The notes: generated from the sequence alone by a model not told the origin. A DNA stretch of 64,000 bases from Streptomyces sp. VRA16 Mangrove soil (GCF_017377775.1 NZ_JAFVLN010000006.1:434001-498000); one strand, 5' to 3'; counted from the stretch's first letter, positions 42,625-51,396 are shown. Program-made: numbers and translations.

Positions 42625-42665
42625 GGGCGCGGGACGGTATCGACGCGCGGCTTTCGCCGCACCAG
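42613..42665 (+). repeat. Single copy of the 70-bp-type hairpin repeat
   Basis: GCGCCCC-GCTA-GGGGCGC (42613-42630) followed by a GGGACGG, GTATCGAC, GCGGCTTTCGCCGC sequence resembles the repeat unit at 24021-24070 in the same orientation. It provides the end of trpM and occupies the trpM-trpB gap; the remaining bases to trpB are featureless. Confidence 0.7.
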
Positions 42666-42756
42666 TGCCACCGGCCACGGACCGGTCGGCGCGCAGCCGG
42701 CCACCTGCGCCCCCACGGAGATCATTCATCACCCGAACTCACCGTGAGGTTTCCGC

Positions 42757-44004
42757 ATGCCCAGCGAGTACTTCATTCCTGACCCGGAGGGTCAGATCCC
42801 CAGCGCCGAGGGCTACTTCGGCGCGTTCGGCGGCAAGTTCATCCCGGAGGCGCTCGTCGCCGCCGTGGACGAGGTCGCCGTCGAGTACGACAAGGCCAAG
42901 AACGACCCGGAGTTCGCCCGCGAGCTCGACGACCTCCTGGTCCACTACACGGGCCGCCCGAGCGCCCTCACCGAGGTGCCCCGGTTCGCCGAGCACGCCG
43001 GCGGCGTCCGGATGTTCCTCAAGCGTGAGGACCTGAACCACACCGGCTCGCACAAGATCAACAACGTGCTCGGCCAGGCGCTGCTCACCAAGCGCATGGG
43101 CAAGACCCGGGTGATCGCCGAGACCGGCGCCGGTCAGCACGGTGTCGCCACGGCGACCGCCTGCGCCCTGCTCGGCCTCGAGTGCAAGATCTACATGGGC
43201 GAGATCGACACCCAGCGCCAGGCCCTGAACGTGGCCCGGATGCGCATGCTGGGCGCCGAGGTCGAGGCCGTGAAGTCCGGCAGCCGCACCCTCAAGGACG
43301 CCATCAACGAGGCGTTCCGCGACTGGGTCGCCAACGTCGACGAGACCCACTACCTCTTCGGCACGGTCGCGGGCCCGCACCCGTTCCCCGCGATGGTCCG
43401 CGACTTCCACCGCGTCATCGGCGTCGAGGCCCGCCGCCAGATCCTGGAGCGCGCGGGCCGGCTGCCCGACGCCGCGATCGCCTGCGTCGGCGGCGGCTCC
43501 AACGCCATCGGCCTGTTCCACGCGTTCATCCCGGACGCCGACGTCCGCCTCATCGGCTGCGAGCCGGCCGGGCACGGCATCGAGACCGGCGAGCACGCGG
43601 CGACCCTGTCCGCGGGCGAGCCCGGCATCCTGCACGGTTCGCGCAGTTACGTCCTCCAGGACGACGAGGGCCAGATCACCGAGCCCTACTCGATCTCGGC
43701 GGGCCTGGACTACCCGGGCATCGGCCCCGAGCACGCGTACCTGAAGGACAGTGGCCGCGGCGAGTACCGCGCGGTCACCGACGACGCGGCCATGCAGGCG
43801 CTGCGCCTGCTGTCGCAGACCGAGGGCATCATCCCGGCCATCGAGTCGGCGCACGCCCTCGCGGGCGCCCTCGACGTCGGCAAGGAACTCGGCAAGGACG
43901 GGCTGATCATCGTCAACCTGTCCGGCCGTGGCGACAAGGACATGGACACGGCGGCCCGTTACTTCGGCCTGTACGACGCTTCCAGCGAGGGGGACTCCAA
44001 GTGA
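42757..44004 (+). CDS. trpB: Tryptophan synthase beta subunit
   Basis: 415-residue PLP enzyme condensing indole and serine. It is the TrpB1 type: FGAFGGKFIPEAL at the N-terminus, the PLP Lys in LNHTGSHKINNVLGQ, the allosteric/catalytic Glu in ETGAGQHGVATA and the phosphate-binding loop CVGGGSNAIGLF. Its stop overlaps the trpA GTG (GTGA), the usual coupling for the alpha2beta2 complex. The 132-base gap before it is filled mostly by repeat DNA, unusual inside this operon. Confidence 0.98.
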   Translation: MPSEYFIPDPEGQIPSAEGYFGAFGGKFIPEALVAAVDEVAVEYDKAKNDPEFARELDDLLVHYTGRPSALTEVPRFAEHAGGVRMFLKREDLNHTGSHKINNVLGQALLTKRMGKTRVIAETGAGQHGVATATACALLGLECKIYMGEIDTQRQALNVARMRMLGAEVEAVKSGSRTLKDAINEAFRDWVANVDETHYLFGTVAGPHPFPAMVRDFHRVIGVEARRQILERAGRLPDAAIACVGGGSNAIGLFHAFIPDADVRLIGCEPAGHGIETGEHAATLSAGEPGILHGSRSYVLQDDEGQITEPYSISAGLDYPGIGPEHAYLKDSGRGEYRAVTDDAAMQALRLLSQTEGIIPAIESAHALAGALDVGKELGKDGLIIVNLSGRGDKDMDTAARYFGLYDASSEGDSK

Positions 44005-44816
44005 GCGGGAATCTGCAACTGCTGTCCGACACTCTCGCCGGCGCCAAGGCCGAGGGCCGCGCCGCGCTCATCGCCTACCTGCCGGCCGGCTTCCCGACCG
44101 TCGACGGCGGCATCGAGGCGATCAAGGCCGTCTTCGACGGCGGCGCCGACGTGGTCGAGGTCGGCCTGCCGCACTCCGACCCGGTCCTCGACGGCCCGGT
44201 CATCCAGACCGCCGACGACATCGCGCTGCGCGGCGGCCTGAAGATCAAGGACGTCATGCGCACCGTGCGCGAGGCGTTCGAGGCCACCGGCAAGCCGGTG
44301 CTCGTCATGACGTACTGGAACCCGATCTACATCTACGGCGTCGAGCGGTTCACCACCGAGCTCGCCGAGGCCGGCGGCGCGGGCTGCATCCTGCCCGACC
44401 TGCCCGTGCAGGAGTCCGCCGAGTGGAGGGCGCACGCCGAGAAGAACGGTCTCGCGACCATCTTCGTCGTCGCGCCGAGCAGCAAGGACGAGCGCCTGGC
44501 CACCATCACGGCGGCCGGTTCGGGCTTCGTCTACGCCGCGTCCCTGATGGGCGTCACCGGCACCCGCGAGTCCGTCGGCAACGAGGCCAAGGAGCTCGTC
44601 GAGCGCACCAAGGCCACCACCGACCTGCCGGTCTGCGTGGGCCTCGGCGTCTCCAACGCCGTCCAGGCCAAGGAGGTCGCCTCCTTCGCCGACGGTGTCA
44701 TCGTCGGTTCGGCGTTCGTGAAGCGGATGCTGGACGCCGAGGACGAGGCGGCCGGACTCGACGGCGTACGCGCCCTCGCCGGTGAGCTCGCCGCCGGAGT
44801 GAAGCGCCAGGGGTAA
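44001..44816 (+). CDS. trpA: Tryptophan synthase alpha subunit
   Basis: 271-residue (beta/alpha)8 barrel cleaving indole-3-glycerol phosphate to indole. The catalytic Glu and Asp are in VVEVGLPHSDPVLDGPVIQ; the mobile loop is VYAASLMGVTGTR and the phosphate loop VGLGVSNAVQA. It begins at GTG 44001 inside the trpB stop. A hairpin 36 bases after its stop is the likely operon end. Confidence 0.98.
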   Translation: MSGNLQLLSDTLAGAKAEGRAALIAYLPAGFPTVDGGIEAIKAVFDGGADVVEVGLPHSDPVLDGPVIQTADDIALRGGLKIKDVMRTVREAFEATGKPVLVMTYWNPIYIYGVERFTTELAEAGGAGCILPDLPVQESAEWRAHAEKNGLATIFVVAPSSKDERLATITAAGSGFVYAASLMGVTGTRESVGNEAKELVERTKATTDLPVCVGLGVSNAVQAKEVASFADGVIVGSAFVKRMLDAEDEAAGLDGVRALAGELAAGVKRQG

Positions 44817-44852
44817 CACAGAGTTACTTAACCCTTATGGGTGTAATTCGGG

Positions 44853-44880
44853 GCGGGGAGGCACGCTGGTGCCTTCCCGC
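44853..44880 (+). terminator. Hairpin downstream of trpA
   Basis: Bases 44853-44864 and 44869-44880 form a 12-bp stem with one G-T pair around GCTG. It lies 36 bases after the trpA stop and 15 bases before the preferred start of the next gene. It may be a terminator or a partial read-through point. Confidence 0.65.
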
Positions 44881-44895
44881 TTCGTTGGCGCCGGT

Positions 44896-45669
44896 GTGAG
44901 TGAGAAGAACCGTGAGGGAAAGCGCGCCGCCCGCGAGCGACTGGCCGCGGAGCGCGAGAAGCAGAAGGCCGCGGAGAAGCGGCGTCGCACGTTGATCGTG
45001 GGCGCGGCGGTGGTCTGTGTGCTGGGTCTGGCCGCCGTCATCGGAGTCGTCGCGGCGAATTCGGGCGGCGACAGCTCCAGTGACACGTCGTCGGGCCCGG
45101 TCGTCGCACCGCAGGGGGCGGTCGGCGACGACAAGCTCGCCATCCCTGTCGGCAAGGACACCGCCAAGCCGACGCTCACGATCTGGGAGGACTTCCGCTG
45201 CCCGGCGTGCCAGTCCTTCGAGACCAACTACCGCTCGACGCTGCACGAGCTGGTCGACGCCGGCACGCTGAAGATCCAGTACCACCTGGTCACGCTGATC
45301 GACTCGAACATGGGCGGCACGGGCTCCCTGCGCGCGGGGAACGCGGCGGCGTGCGCCCAGGACGCCGGGAAGTTCCGTGATTACCACGACGTGCTGTACG
45401 AGAACCAGCCGGAGGAGTCCGACGACGCGTTCGCGAAGAACAGCAAGCTGATCGAGCTGGCGGGCACGGTCGACGGCCTGGTCACGGACACCTTCAAGTC
45501 CTGTGTGAACGACGGCAAGCACGACAGCTGGGTGCAGAAGAGCTACAAGAAGTTCCAGGACGACAAGCTCTCCGGCACGCCGACGGTGATCCTCGACGGC
45601 ACGACCCTCGATCTGAACACGCTGACGCCGGACAAGCTGAAGCAGCAGGTGGAGGCCGCGGCCAAGTAA
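44896..45669 (+). CDS. Membrane-anchored DsbA-like thioredoxin-fold protein (paralogue)
   Basis: 257 residues from GTG 44896 (MSEKNREGKRAARERL). A basic cytoplasmic head, one membrane helix (TLIVGAAVVCVLGLAAVIGVVAA) and an extracytoplasmic thioredoxin fold with redox motif WEDFRCPACQSFE and cis-Pro loop SGTPTVIL. A second in-frame GTG at 44869 has GGGGAGG before it, but both elements are arms of the trpA hairpin, so 44896 is preferred; the N-terminus then matches its paralogue at 8790-9608. An extra Cys pair (NAAACAQ, FKSCVND) may form a structural disulfide. It lies between trpA and lgt, 70 bases before the latter. Confidence 0.88.
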   Translation: MSEKNREGKRAARERLAAEREKQKAAEKRRRTLIVGAAVVCVLGLAAVIGVVAANSGGDSSSDTSSGPVVAPQGAVGDDKLAIPVGKDTAKPTLTIWEDFRCPACQSFETNYRSTLHELVDAGTLKIQYHLVTLIDSNMGGTGSLRAGNAAACAQDAGKFRDYHDVLYENQPEESDDAFAKNSKLIELAGTVDGLVTDTFKSCVNDGKHDSWVQKSYKKFQDDKLSGTPTVILDGTTLDLNTLTPDKLKQQVEAAAK

Positions 45670-45738
45670 GGCCGTTATGGAGCCGTAGCCGGGCTGCCCG
45701 ACAGCGGTGCGGCCCGGCACGGTAGCGTCGGTCCTGCC

Positions 45739-46791
45739 ATGGAACTTGCCTACATTCCCAGCCCGTCGCGCGGGGTCGTCTACCTCGGACCGATCCCGCT
45801 GCGCGGCTACGCGTTCTGCATCATCATCGGCGTCTTCGTGGCCGTCTGGCTCGGCAACAGGCGCTGGATCGCCCGCGGCGGGCGGGCCGGCACGGTCGCC
45901 GACATCGCTGTCTGGGCGGTGCCGTTCGGCCTGGTCGGCGGGCGGCTCTACCACGTCATCACGGACTACGAGCTGTACTTCAGCGAGGGCCGTGACTGGG
46001 TGGACGCCTTCAAGATCTGGGAGGGCGGCCTCGGTATCTGGGGCGCGATCGCGCTCGGCGCGGTCGGTGCCTGGATCGGCTGCCGTCGCCGCGGCATCCC
46101 GCTGCCCGCGTACGCCGACGCCATCGCACCCGGTATCGCGCTCGCCCAGGCCTGCGGCCGCTGGGGCAACTGGTTCAACCAGGAGCTCTACGGAAAGCCG
46201 ACCGATGTGCCGTGGGCACTGAAGATCACCTCCGACACGGACGGCCGGGTGCCGGGCACCTACCACCCGACGTTCCTGTACGAGTCGCTGTGGTGCATCG
46301 GCGTCGCGCTGCTCGTGATCTGGGCCGACCGCAGGTTCAAGCTGGGCCACGGGCGGGCGTTCGCGCTGTACGTCGCCTCGTACTGCGTGGGCCGGTTCTG
46401 GATCGAGTGGATGCGCGTCGACGACGCCCACCACATCCTGGGCCTGCGCCTGAACGACTGGACGGCGATCCTCGTCTTCCTGCTCGCCGTGGTCTACATC
46501 GTGGTGTCGGCGAAGGCGCGGCCGGGCCGTGAGGAGATCGTCGAGCCCGGCGCCGCCGAGGAGTCCGCCGACGGTGCGGACGGCACGGCGAAGGACGCCG
46601 AAGGCAAGGAGACCGAGGACAAGGACTCCGACGGCAAGGACTCCGACGGCAAGGACTCCGACGGCAAGGACTCCGGCGACAAGGACTCCGGCGACAAGGA
46701 TTCGGTGGACCTGAAGAAGAGCGAGCCCGCCGAGGACTCCGTGTCCGAGGCCGACTCCGAGAAGGAGAAGGCCGGGGGCAAGAAGGGCTGA
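45739..46791 (+). CDS. lgt: Prolipoprotein diacylglyceryl transferase
   Basis: 350 residues, about seven membrane helices. Transfers diacylglycerol to the lipobox cysteine of prelipoproteins. The signature is GRWGNWFNQELYGKPTDVPW, with the conserved Arg/Asn pair; WEGGLGIWGA and HPTFLYESLWC are further landmarks. Residues after about 255 form an unusual cytoplasmic tail of charged repeats, a KDSDGK hexamer repeated and then varying to KDSGDK, of about 70 residues, not needed for catalysis in other bacteria. One substrate, the lipoprotein at 53867-55162, is encoded nearby. A perfect terminator follows. Confidence 0.96.
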   Translation: MELAYIPSPSRGVVYLGPIPLRGYAFCIIIGVFVAVWLGNRRWIARGGRAGTVADIAVWAVPFGLVGGRLYHVITDYELYFSEGRDWVDAFKIWEGGLGIWGAIALGAVGAWIGCRRRGIPLPAYADAIAPGIALAQACGRWGNWFNQELYGKPTDVPWALKITSDTDGRVPGTYHPTFLYESLWCIGVALLVIWADRRFKLGHGRAFALYVASYCVGRFWIEWMRVDDAHHILGLRLNDWTAILVFLLAVVYIVVSAKARPGREEIVEPGAAEESADGADGTAKDAEGKETEDKDSDGKDSDGKDSDGKDSGDKDSGDKDSVDLKKSEPAEDSVSEADSEKEKAGGKKG

Positions 46792-46812
46792 CGTCCTTCG
46801 CCCGTACGCCGA

Positions 46813-46848
46813 AGAGGGCGCCGAACCGCTGACGGTTCGGCGCCCTCT
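46813..46848. terminator. Perfect 16-bp bidirectional terminator
   Basis: Bases 46813-46828 are an exact inverted copy of 46833-46848 around CTGA. It lies between the convergent 3' ends of lgt and the CitE-like gene and can terminate both. Confidence 0.88.
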
Positions 46849-46866
46849 GGCGTCGGGCCCGGGCCC

Positions 46867-47688
46867 CTATGCGGGGGCGGCCCCCGCGAGGGCGAGCGTC
46901 CGCCGGGCCGCGGCCACCACCGCGGCGTCCACGAACCGGCCGTCCGCGAGCGCCAGCGCCCCCGCCTCGGTGGCCGCCGCCGTGACGATGTCGCGGGCCG
47001 CCGCCACCTCCGCGTCCGTCGGCCGGAACGCCTCCGCGATGACCGGGAGCTGGCGCGGATGGATCGCCGTGCGGCCCAGGAAGCCGAGCGCGCGGCCCTC
47101 GGCGCAGGAGCGGGCCAGGCCCTGCGTGTCCCGGATGTCCGGGTAGACGGACTGGGGCGGCGGCGGCAGCCGGGCCGCGCGGGCGGCGACGACCGCCCGG
47201 CCGCGCACCCAGGCCAGGCCCGCCGCGTCACTGACACCGAGGTCGGCGCGGAGGTCGGCCTCGCCGAGCGCGATGCCCCGCACCGCCGGGTGGGAGGCGA
47301 TGCCGTAGGCATGCTCGACGCCGATGGCCGACTCCAGGAGGGCGTACAGGGGCGGGACTTCGACCGCCCAGTCGGCGACGCGGTCCAGGTCCGCCGGGCC
47401 GTTCACCTTCGGCAGCCGCAGCGCGTCCAGACCGGGGAGCGGGGCGAGGCGGCGCACCTCGCGCTCGGCGAGCGGGCCGTCCAGCGCGTTGACGCGGACG
47501 TGCACCGGCACGTCGTGCCGGTCGGCGAGCAGCTCGGCGGTGGCGTCGAGCGCGTACGCCTTGCGGTCGGGAGCGACCGCGTCCTCCAGGTCGACCAGGA
47601 CCACATCGGCGCCGGAGCCCAGCGCCTTGGCGACCACGTCGGGACGGTCTCCGGGAACGTACAGCCACGTAAGGTACACACCGGTCAT
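46867..47688 (-). CDS. HpcH/HpaI aldolase / CitE-like CoA-ester lyase
   Basis: 273-residue TIM-barrel enzyme of the citrate lyase beta/malyl-CoA lyase group. It starts LTWLYVPGDRPDVVAKAL; the metal/substrate residues are VVLVDLEDAV, RLPKVNGPADL, PLYALLESAIGVEHAYG and ALGEADLRADLG. Expected reaction: reversible cleavage of a 3-hydroxyacyl-CoA ester (malyl-CoA-like). Its ATG overlaps the CoA-transferase stop (ATGA), so the two probably act on the same CoA ester. It is the last gene of the ADP-ribosylglycohydrolase locus. Confidence 0.9.
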   Translation of the reverse strand: MTGVYLTWLYVPGDRPDVVAKALGSGADVVLVDLEDAVAPDRKAYALDATAELLADRHDVPVHVRVNALDGPLAEREVRRLAPLPGLDALRLPKVNGPADLDRVADWAVEVPPLYALLESAIGVEHAYGIASHPAVRGIALGEADLRADLGVSDAAGLAWVRGRAVVAARAARLPPPPQSVYPDIRDTQGLARSCAEGRALGFLGRTAIHPRQLPVIAEAFRPTDAEVAAARDIVTAAATEAGALALADGRFVDAAVVAAARRTLALAGAAPA

Positions 47689-48890
47689 ACTGCACCAGCT
47701 TCCCGCAGGGACGTGACCTCCGCCTCCGAGAGGCCGAGGCCGGTCAGGATCTCGTCGGTGTCCGCGCCGTGCGCACGGCCCGTCCACCTGATGCCGCCCG
47801 GGGTCTCGGAGAGCCGGAAGAGCACGTTCTGCATCTTCACCGTGCCGAGGTCGGGGTCGGGCAGTTCGGTGACCGAGCCGAGGGCCCGGTACTGCTCGTC
47901 GGCCATGACGTCGCGGATGTCGTAGATCGGGGCGATGGCCGCCTCCGCCTTCTCGAAGGCGGTGACCACCTCGTCGCGGGTGTGGCCCGCGATCCAGCCG
48001 CCGACCGCCGCGTCGAGCTCGTCGGCGTGCGCGGCGCGCCCCGAACCGGTCGCGAACCACTCCTCGTCGATGAACTCCGGGCGCCCCACGAGGTGCATCA
48101 CGCGCTCGGCGATCGACTGTGCGGACGTGGAGACCGCGACCCACGTGCCGTCGCTGGTGCGGTAGGTGTTGCGCGGCGCGTTGTTCGTCGAGCGGTTGCC
48201 GGTGCGCGGCTGGACGTAGCCGAGCTGGTCGTACCAGGTGGCCTGCGGGCCGAGGATCGCCAGCATCGGCTCGATGATCGCCATGTCGATGACCTGGCCG
48301 TGGCCCGTGGTGTCCCGGCCGCGCAGGGCGGCCATGACCGCGTACGAGGTGGCGAGCGCGGCGATGGAGTCGGCGAGGCCGAACGGGGGCAGGGTCGGCG
48401 GTCCGTCCGGCTGGCCGGTGATCGCCGCGAAGCCGCTCATCGCCTCGGCGAGCGTGCCGAATCCGGGGCGGCGCGCGTACGGGCCGAACTGGCCGAAGCC
48501 GGTGACGCGGGCCAGGACCAGGCGCGGGTTGGCGGCGCTCAGCTCGTCCCAGCCGAGGTGCCACTTCTCCAGGGTGCCCGGGCGGAAGTTCTCGATGATC
48601 ACGTCCGACTCGGCGGCGAGCTTGAGGAGGATCTCGCGGCCGCCGGGGGAGGACAGGTCGAGGGTGAGGTTCTTCTTGTTGCGGCCCAGTGTCTTCCACC
48701 ACAGGCCGACGCCGTCCTTCGACGGGCCGTGGCCGCGGGACGGGTCCGGCTTGCGCGGGTGCTCGATCTTGATGACCTCGGCGCCGAAGTCGCCGAGCAT
48801 CGTCGCGCAGATCGGGCCGGCGAAGAGGGTCGCGAGGTCGAGGACGCGGAGTCCGCTCAGCGGGCCCTGCGACGGGGTGTCGGTGGTCAT
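47685..48890 (-). CDS. CaiB/BaiF family (class III) CoA-transferase
   Basis: 401 residues. N-terminal LSGLRVLDLATLFAGPICAT, CoA-binding ADVEVIKIEHP-type segment GAEVIKIEHPRKPDP, GRNKKNLTLDL and the catalytic Asp in RGRDTTGHGQVIDMAI all fit class III CoA-transferases, which move CoA between carboxylic acids through an aspartyl anhydride. Overlaps the first ADP-ribosylglycohydrolase gene (ATGA) and the CitE-like gene (ATGA). It probably activates a dicarboxylic or hydroxy acid for the downstream lyase; substrate not readable. Confidence 0.93.
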   Translation of the reverse strand: MTTDTPSQGPLSGLRVLDLATLFAGPICATMLGDFGAEVIKIEHPRKPDPSRGHGPSKDGVGLWWKTLGRNKKNLTLDLSSPGGREILLKLAAESDVIIENFRPGTLEKWHLGWDELSAANPRLVLARVTGFGQFGPYARRPGFGTLAEAMSGFAAITGQPDGPPTLPPFGLADSIAALATSYAVMAALRGRDTTGHGQVIDMAIIEPMLAILGPQATWYDQLGYVQPRTGNRSTNNAPRNTYRTSDGTWVAVSTSAQSIAERVMHLVGRPEFIDEEWFATGSGRAAHADELDAAVGGWIAGHTRDEVVTAFEKAEAAIAPIYDIRDVMADEQYRALGSVTELPDPDLGTVKMQNVLFRLSETPGGIRWTGRAHGADTDEILTGLGLSEAEVTSLREAGAV

Positions 48891-50248
48891 GCGCGGGCCT
48901 CCAGAGTGAGCCGGGCCAGTTCGTCGAAGCCGATGCCGTCGAAGCCGCCGACCGTGGTGGCGAGGCGGTTCTTCAGCGGGGCGGACCAGGACGCGGGCAG
49001 CGCGTCCGGGTGCCCGGCCAGCAGGCCCGCGATCGAACCGGCCGTCGCGCCGTTGGAGTCGGTGTCCCAGCCGCCGCTCACCGCACGGCAGATGGAGCCC
49101 GCGAAGTCGCCGTCGGCGTGGGTGAGGGCGGCGGCGAGCAGTGCGGCGTTGGGCAGCACGTGCACCCAGTGGTGGTCGCGGTAGTGGTGGTGCAGCACGT
49201 CCACCACCTGCTCGAATCCCTCGGGGGTCCCGGTGGGCTCGGCGGCCGCCGTCTCGATGCCGAGCCGTACCGCCCGCGCGTAGCGGGAGTCCGGCGGGAC
49301 GTGGGCGAGGGCGGCGCGCAGGGTCGCGTGGATCGTGGTGGGGACGGGGCCCGCCGCGTGGGCGATCGCCGCCGCGACGAACATCTCGCCGTAGACACCG
49401 TTGGCGGTGTGCGTCAACGCGGCGTCCCTGTGAGCGAGTTCGGCCGCGCGGGCCGGGTCGCCGGGGTTCGTCCAGCCGAAGATGTCCGCCCTGATCTGAG
49501 CGCCGATCCACTCACGGAACGGATTGCGGTACGTCGCCGTGAGCGGCGGCTCCAGGCCCGCGAGGAGATTGCGGTAGGCGACGCGCTCGGCGGTGAAGGT
49601 GCGCCCGGCCGGGAGTTCGTCCAGCCACAGCCGGGCCACGTCCTGCGTGCTGAAGTCGTGGCCGTACCGCTGGAGCAGCAGCAGTCCGAGCAGCGGGTAG
49701 TTGAGGTCGTCGTCCTCCGGCATCCCGTCGATGTTCTCGGCGAGCGAGGTGGGCCGGGAGCGGCGGTTCCACGGGTACGCGCTCGCGATCTCCGGGTCCA
49801 GGCCCCGCTCCGTGAACCACGTCGTCAGGGGCCAGTTGCCGGTGGAGCGGGCGATGGCCCTGATGCCGGTCAGCGGGAGCTTCTCCACCGGCTTGCCGAG
49901 CAGACAGCCGATCGCCCGGCCGAGCCAGGCCGCGTGCAGCCGGGGCAGGTCGGACGCCGGGGCCCCGTGCGGGGATGCCGCGGCGGTCCCGACGGCCCGG
50001 TACGTCGCCGGTTCCGCGGCGGAGAGCGGGGACGGCTGGGCCGCGAGCTCGTCCAGCAACTCCTCGGCCAGCCCCCGGAGGTCGGGCGTCGCCGGGGTGG
50101 CGGACGCGCCCGCGCGGTCCGGGGCCAGATGGCCGCCCGCCGCGACCCAGCGCGCCTGGATCGCGGAGGCGTCGCGGCCGTCCTGTGCGGCCTGCCGCAG
50201 TTCGTGGCCGATCAGGTCCTCGGGCTGTACCCAGGTCAGACGCAGCAT
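48887..50248 (-). CDS. ADP-ribosylglycohydrolase family protein, paralogue 1
   Basis: 453 residues, the longest of four adjacent paralogues. An N-terminal addition of about 80 residues (LTWVQPEDLIGHELRQAAQD) precedes the domain, which starts AAWLGRAIGCLLGKPVEKLP. The first metal site is atypical (MPEDDDLNYPLLGLLLL in place of TDDT), while the second is intact: SGGWDTDSNGATAGSIAGLL. The family hydrolyses N- or O-glycosidic bonds to ribose in ADP-ribosylated or related compounds. One-base overlap (TGATG) with paralogue 2 upstream and ATGA overlap with the CoA-transferase downstream. Confidence 0.9.
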   Translation of the reverse strand: MLRLTWVQPEDLIGHELRQAAQDGRDASAIQARWVAAGGHLAPDRAGASATPATPDLRGLAEELLDELAAQPSPLSAAEPATYRAVGTAAASPHGAPASDLPRLHAAWLGRAIGCLLGKPVEKLPLTGIRAIARSTGNWPLTTWFTERGLDPEIASAYPWNRRSRPTSLAENIDGMPEDDDLNYPLLGLLLLQRYGHDFSTQDVARLWLDELPAGRTFTAERVAYRNLLAGLEPPLTATYRNPFREWIGAQIRADIFGWTNPGDPARAAELAHRDAALTHTANGVYGEMFVAAAIAHAAGPVPTTIHATLRAALAHVPPDSRYARAVRLGIETAAAEPTGTPEGFEQVVDVLHHHYRDHHWVHVLPNAALLAAALTHADGDFAGSICRAVSGGWDTDSNGATAGSIAGLLAGHPDALPASWSAPLKNRLATTVGGFDGIGFDELARLTLEARA

Positions 50249-51396
50249 CACAGACCCGCGATCGTCGCGAACGCCGCCTCGTGGGCGCGGCGGCGCTCCA
50301 GGTCGCGGCCGTGCACCTCGCGCGTGACCTGCGCGAGGGACGCCGCCGGGGTGTGCAGGTCCAGCTTGCTGGCCCGCGCGATCTCCGAGCTCCACTCCTT
50401 GGGCACGGCCTGCTCCCCGTACAGCGCGCCGACGATCGCGCCGCTCATCGTGGCGATCGAGTCGCAGTCGCGGCCGTAGTTGACCGAGCCGAGCACGGTG
50501 TGCCGGAAGTCGCCGCGGCCGACGAGCAGCATGCCGAGTGCGACGGGGAGTTCCTCGATGGCGTGCAGCCGGGAGGGGCGGCGGGCGCCGAGGGACGGCT
50601 TGCGGTACTCGGGGCCGACCGTGTCGAAGGGGGCGACCGCCTCGCGCAGCGGCTTGAGGGCGTCCTCGAAGTCGTCGTATCGGGCGGCCACGTCGCAGAC
50701 CGCTTCGATCGCCGACTTCGTGCCGTCCTTCGCGAGCTTCAGGACGTCCTCGACGACCGACTCGGGCGTCGCGTCCGGCTTGTACGCGGCCGCTACGGCT
50801 GCCGCGAACACGCCCGCCGCCTCGCGGCCGTACGAGCTCTGGTGGGCGCCCGCCACGTCGAGGGCCTCGTTGTACGCGGAGCGGGGGTCGCCGGCGTTGA
50901 CCGCGCCGACCGGGGCCATGTACATCGCGGCGCCGCAGTTCACGATGTTGCCGACGCCCGCCTCGCGGGGGTCCACGTGCCCGTAGTGGATGCGCGCGAC
51001 GATCCACTTCTCGGCGAGGAAGATGCGCTGGAGGGGCAGGGCCTCCGCCTCGAGTTCCGGGATCCAGCGGGGAGTTGTGATGAGGTCGGGGACCAGGTGG
51101 TCGGCGACCGCGTACGCGTCGAGGTGGTCGCGGACCTTCTCGTACACGCGGACCAGCGCGTGCGTCATCAGGGTGTCGTCGGTGACGTGTCCGTCGCCCT
51201 TGTGGTACGGGGCGATCGGGCGGGCCGTCTTCCAGTCGTCCTTGTAGAACGGCTCGACGATGCCGCGCACCCGGCCGTTGTGCCGCTCCGCGATGGCCTC
51301 CGGGGTCCAGCCCTCGACGGGGCCGCCGAGCGCGTCGCCCACGGCCGCGCCGACCAGGGCGCCGGTGGTGCGGTCTTCCAGGGAAACGGTGGTCAT
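50248..51396 (-). CDS. ADP-ribosylglycohydrolase family protein, paralogue 2
   Basis: 382 residues. Both binuclear metal motifs are canonical: domain opening TTGALVGAAVGDALGGPVEG, then GHVTDDTLMTHALV and NYGRDCDSIATMSGAIVGAL. It also has GNIVNCGAAMYMAPVGAVNA. This is the best candidate for an active hydrolase with Mg2+ in this set. The insertion between the motifs includes FYKDDWKTARPIAPYHKGDG. GGAAGGA precedes the ATG. Joined by ATGA overlap to paralogue 3 and by TGATG to paralogue 1. Confidence 0.93.
   Translation of the reverse strand: MTTVSLEDRTTGALVGAAVGDALGGPVEGWTPEAIAERHNGRVRGIVEPFYKDDWKTARPIAPYHKGDGHVTDDTLMTHALVRVYEKVRDHLDAYAVADHLVPDLITTPRWIPELEAEALPLQRIFLAEKWIVARIHYGHVDPREAGVGNIVNCGAAMYMAPVGAVNAGDPRSAYNEALDVAGAHQSSYGREAAGVFAAAVAAAYKPDATPESVVEDVLKLAKDGTKSAIEAVCDVAARYDDFEDALKPLREAVAPFDTVGPEYRKPSLGARRPSRLHAIEELPVALGMLLVGRGDFRHTVLGSVNYGRDCDSIATMSGAIVGALYGEQAVPKEWSSEIARASKLDLHTPAASLAQVTREVHGRDLERRRAHEAAFATIAGL

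Noticed and set aside
42542..43036. Overlapping 164-codon frame between trpM and trpB
   Set aside because: It runs through repeat DNA and out of frame into trpB, with composition unlike a real protein.
44869..44895. Longer N-terminus for the second DsbA-like protein from GTG 44869
   Set aside because: Start and Shine-Dalgarno lie in the arms of a stable hairpin, and the paralogue supports the later start.
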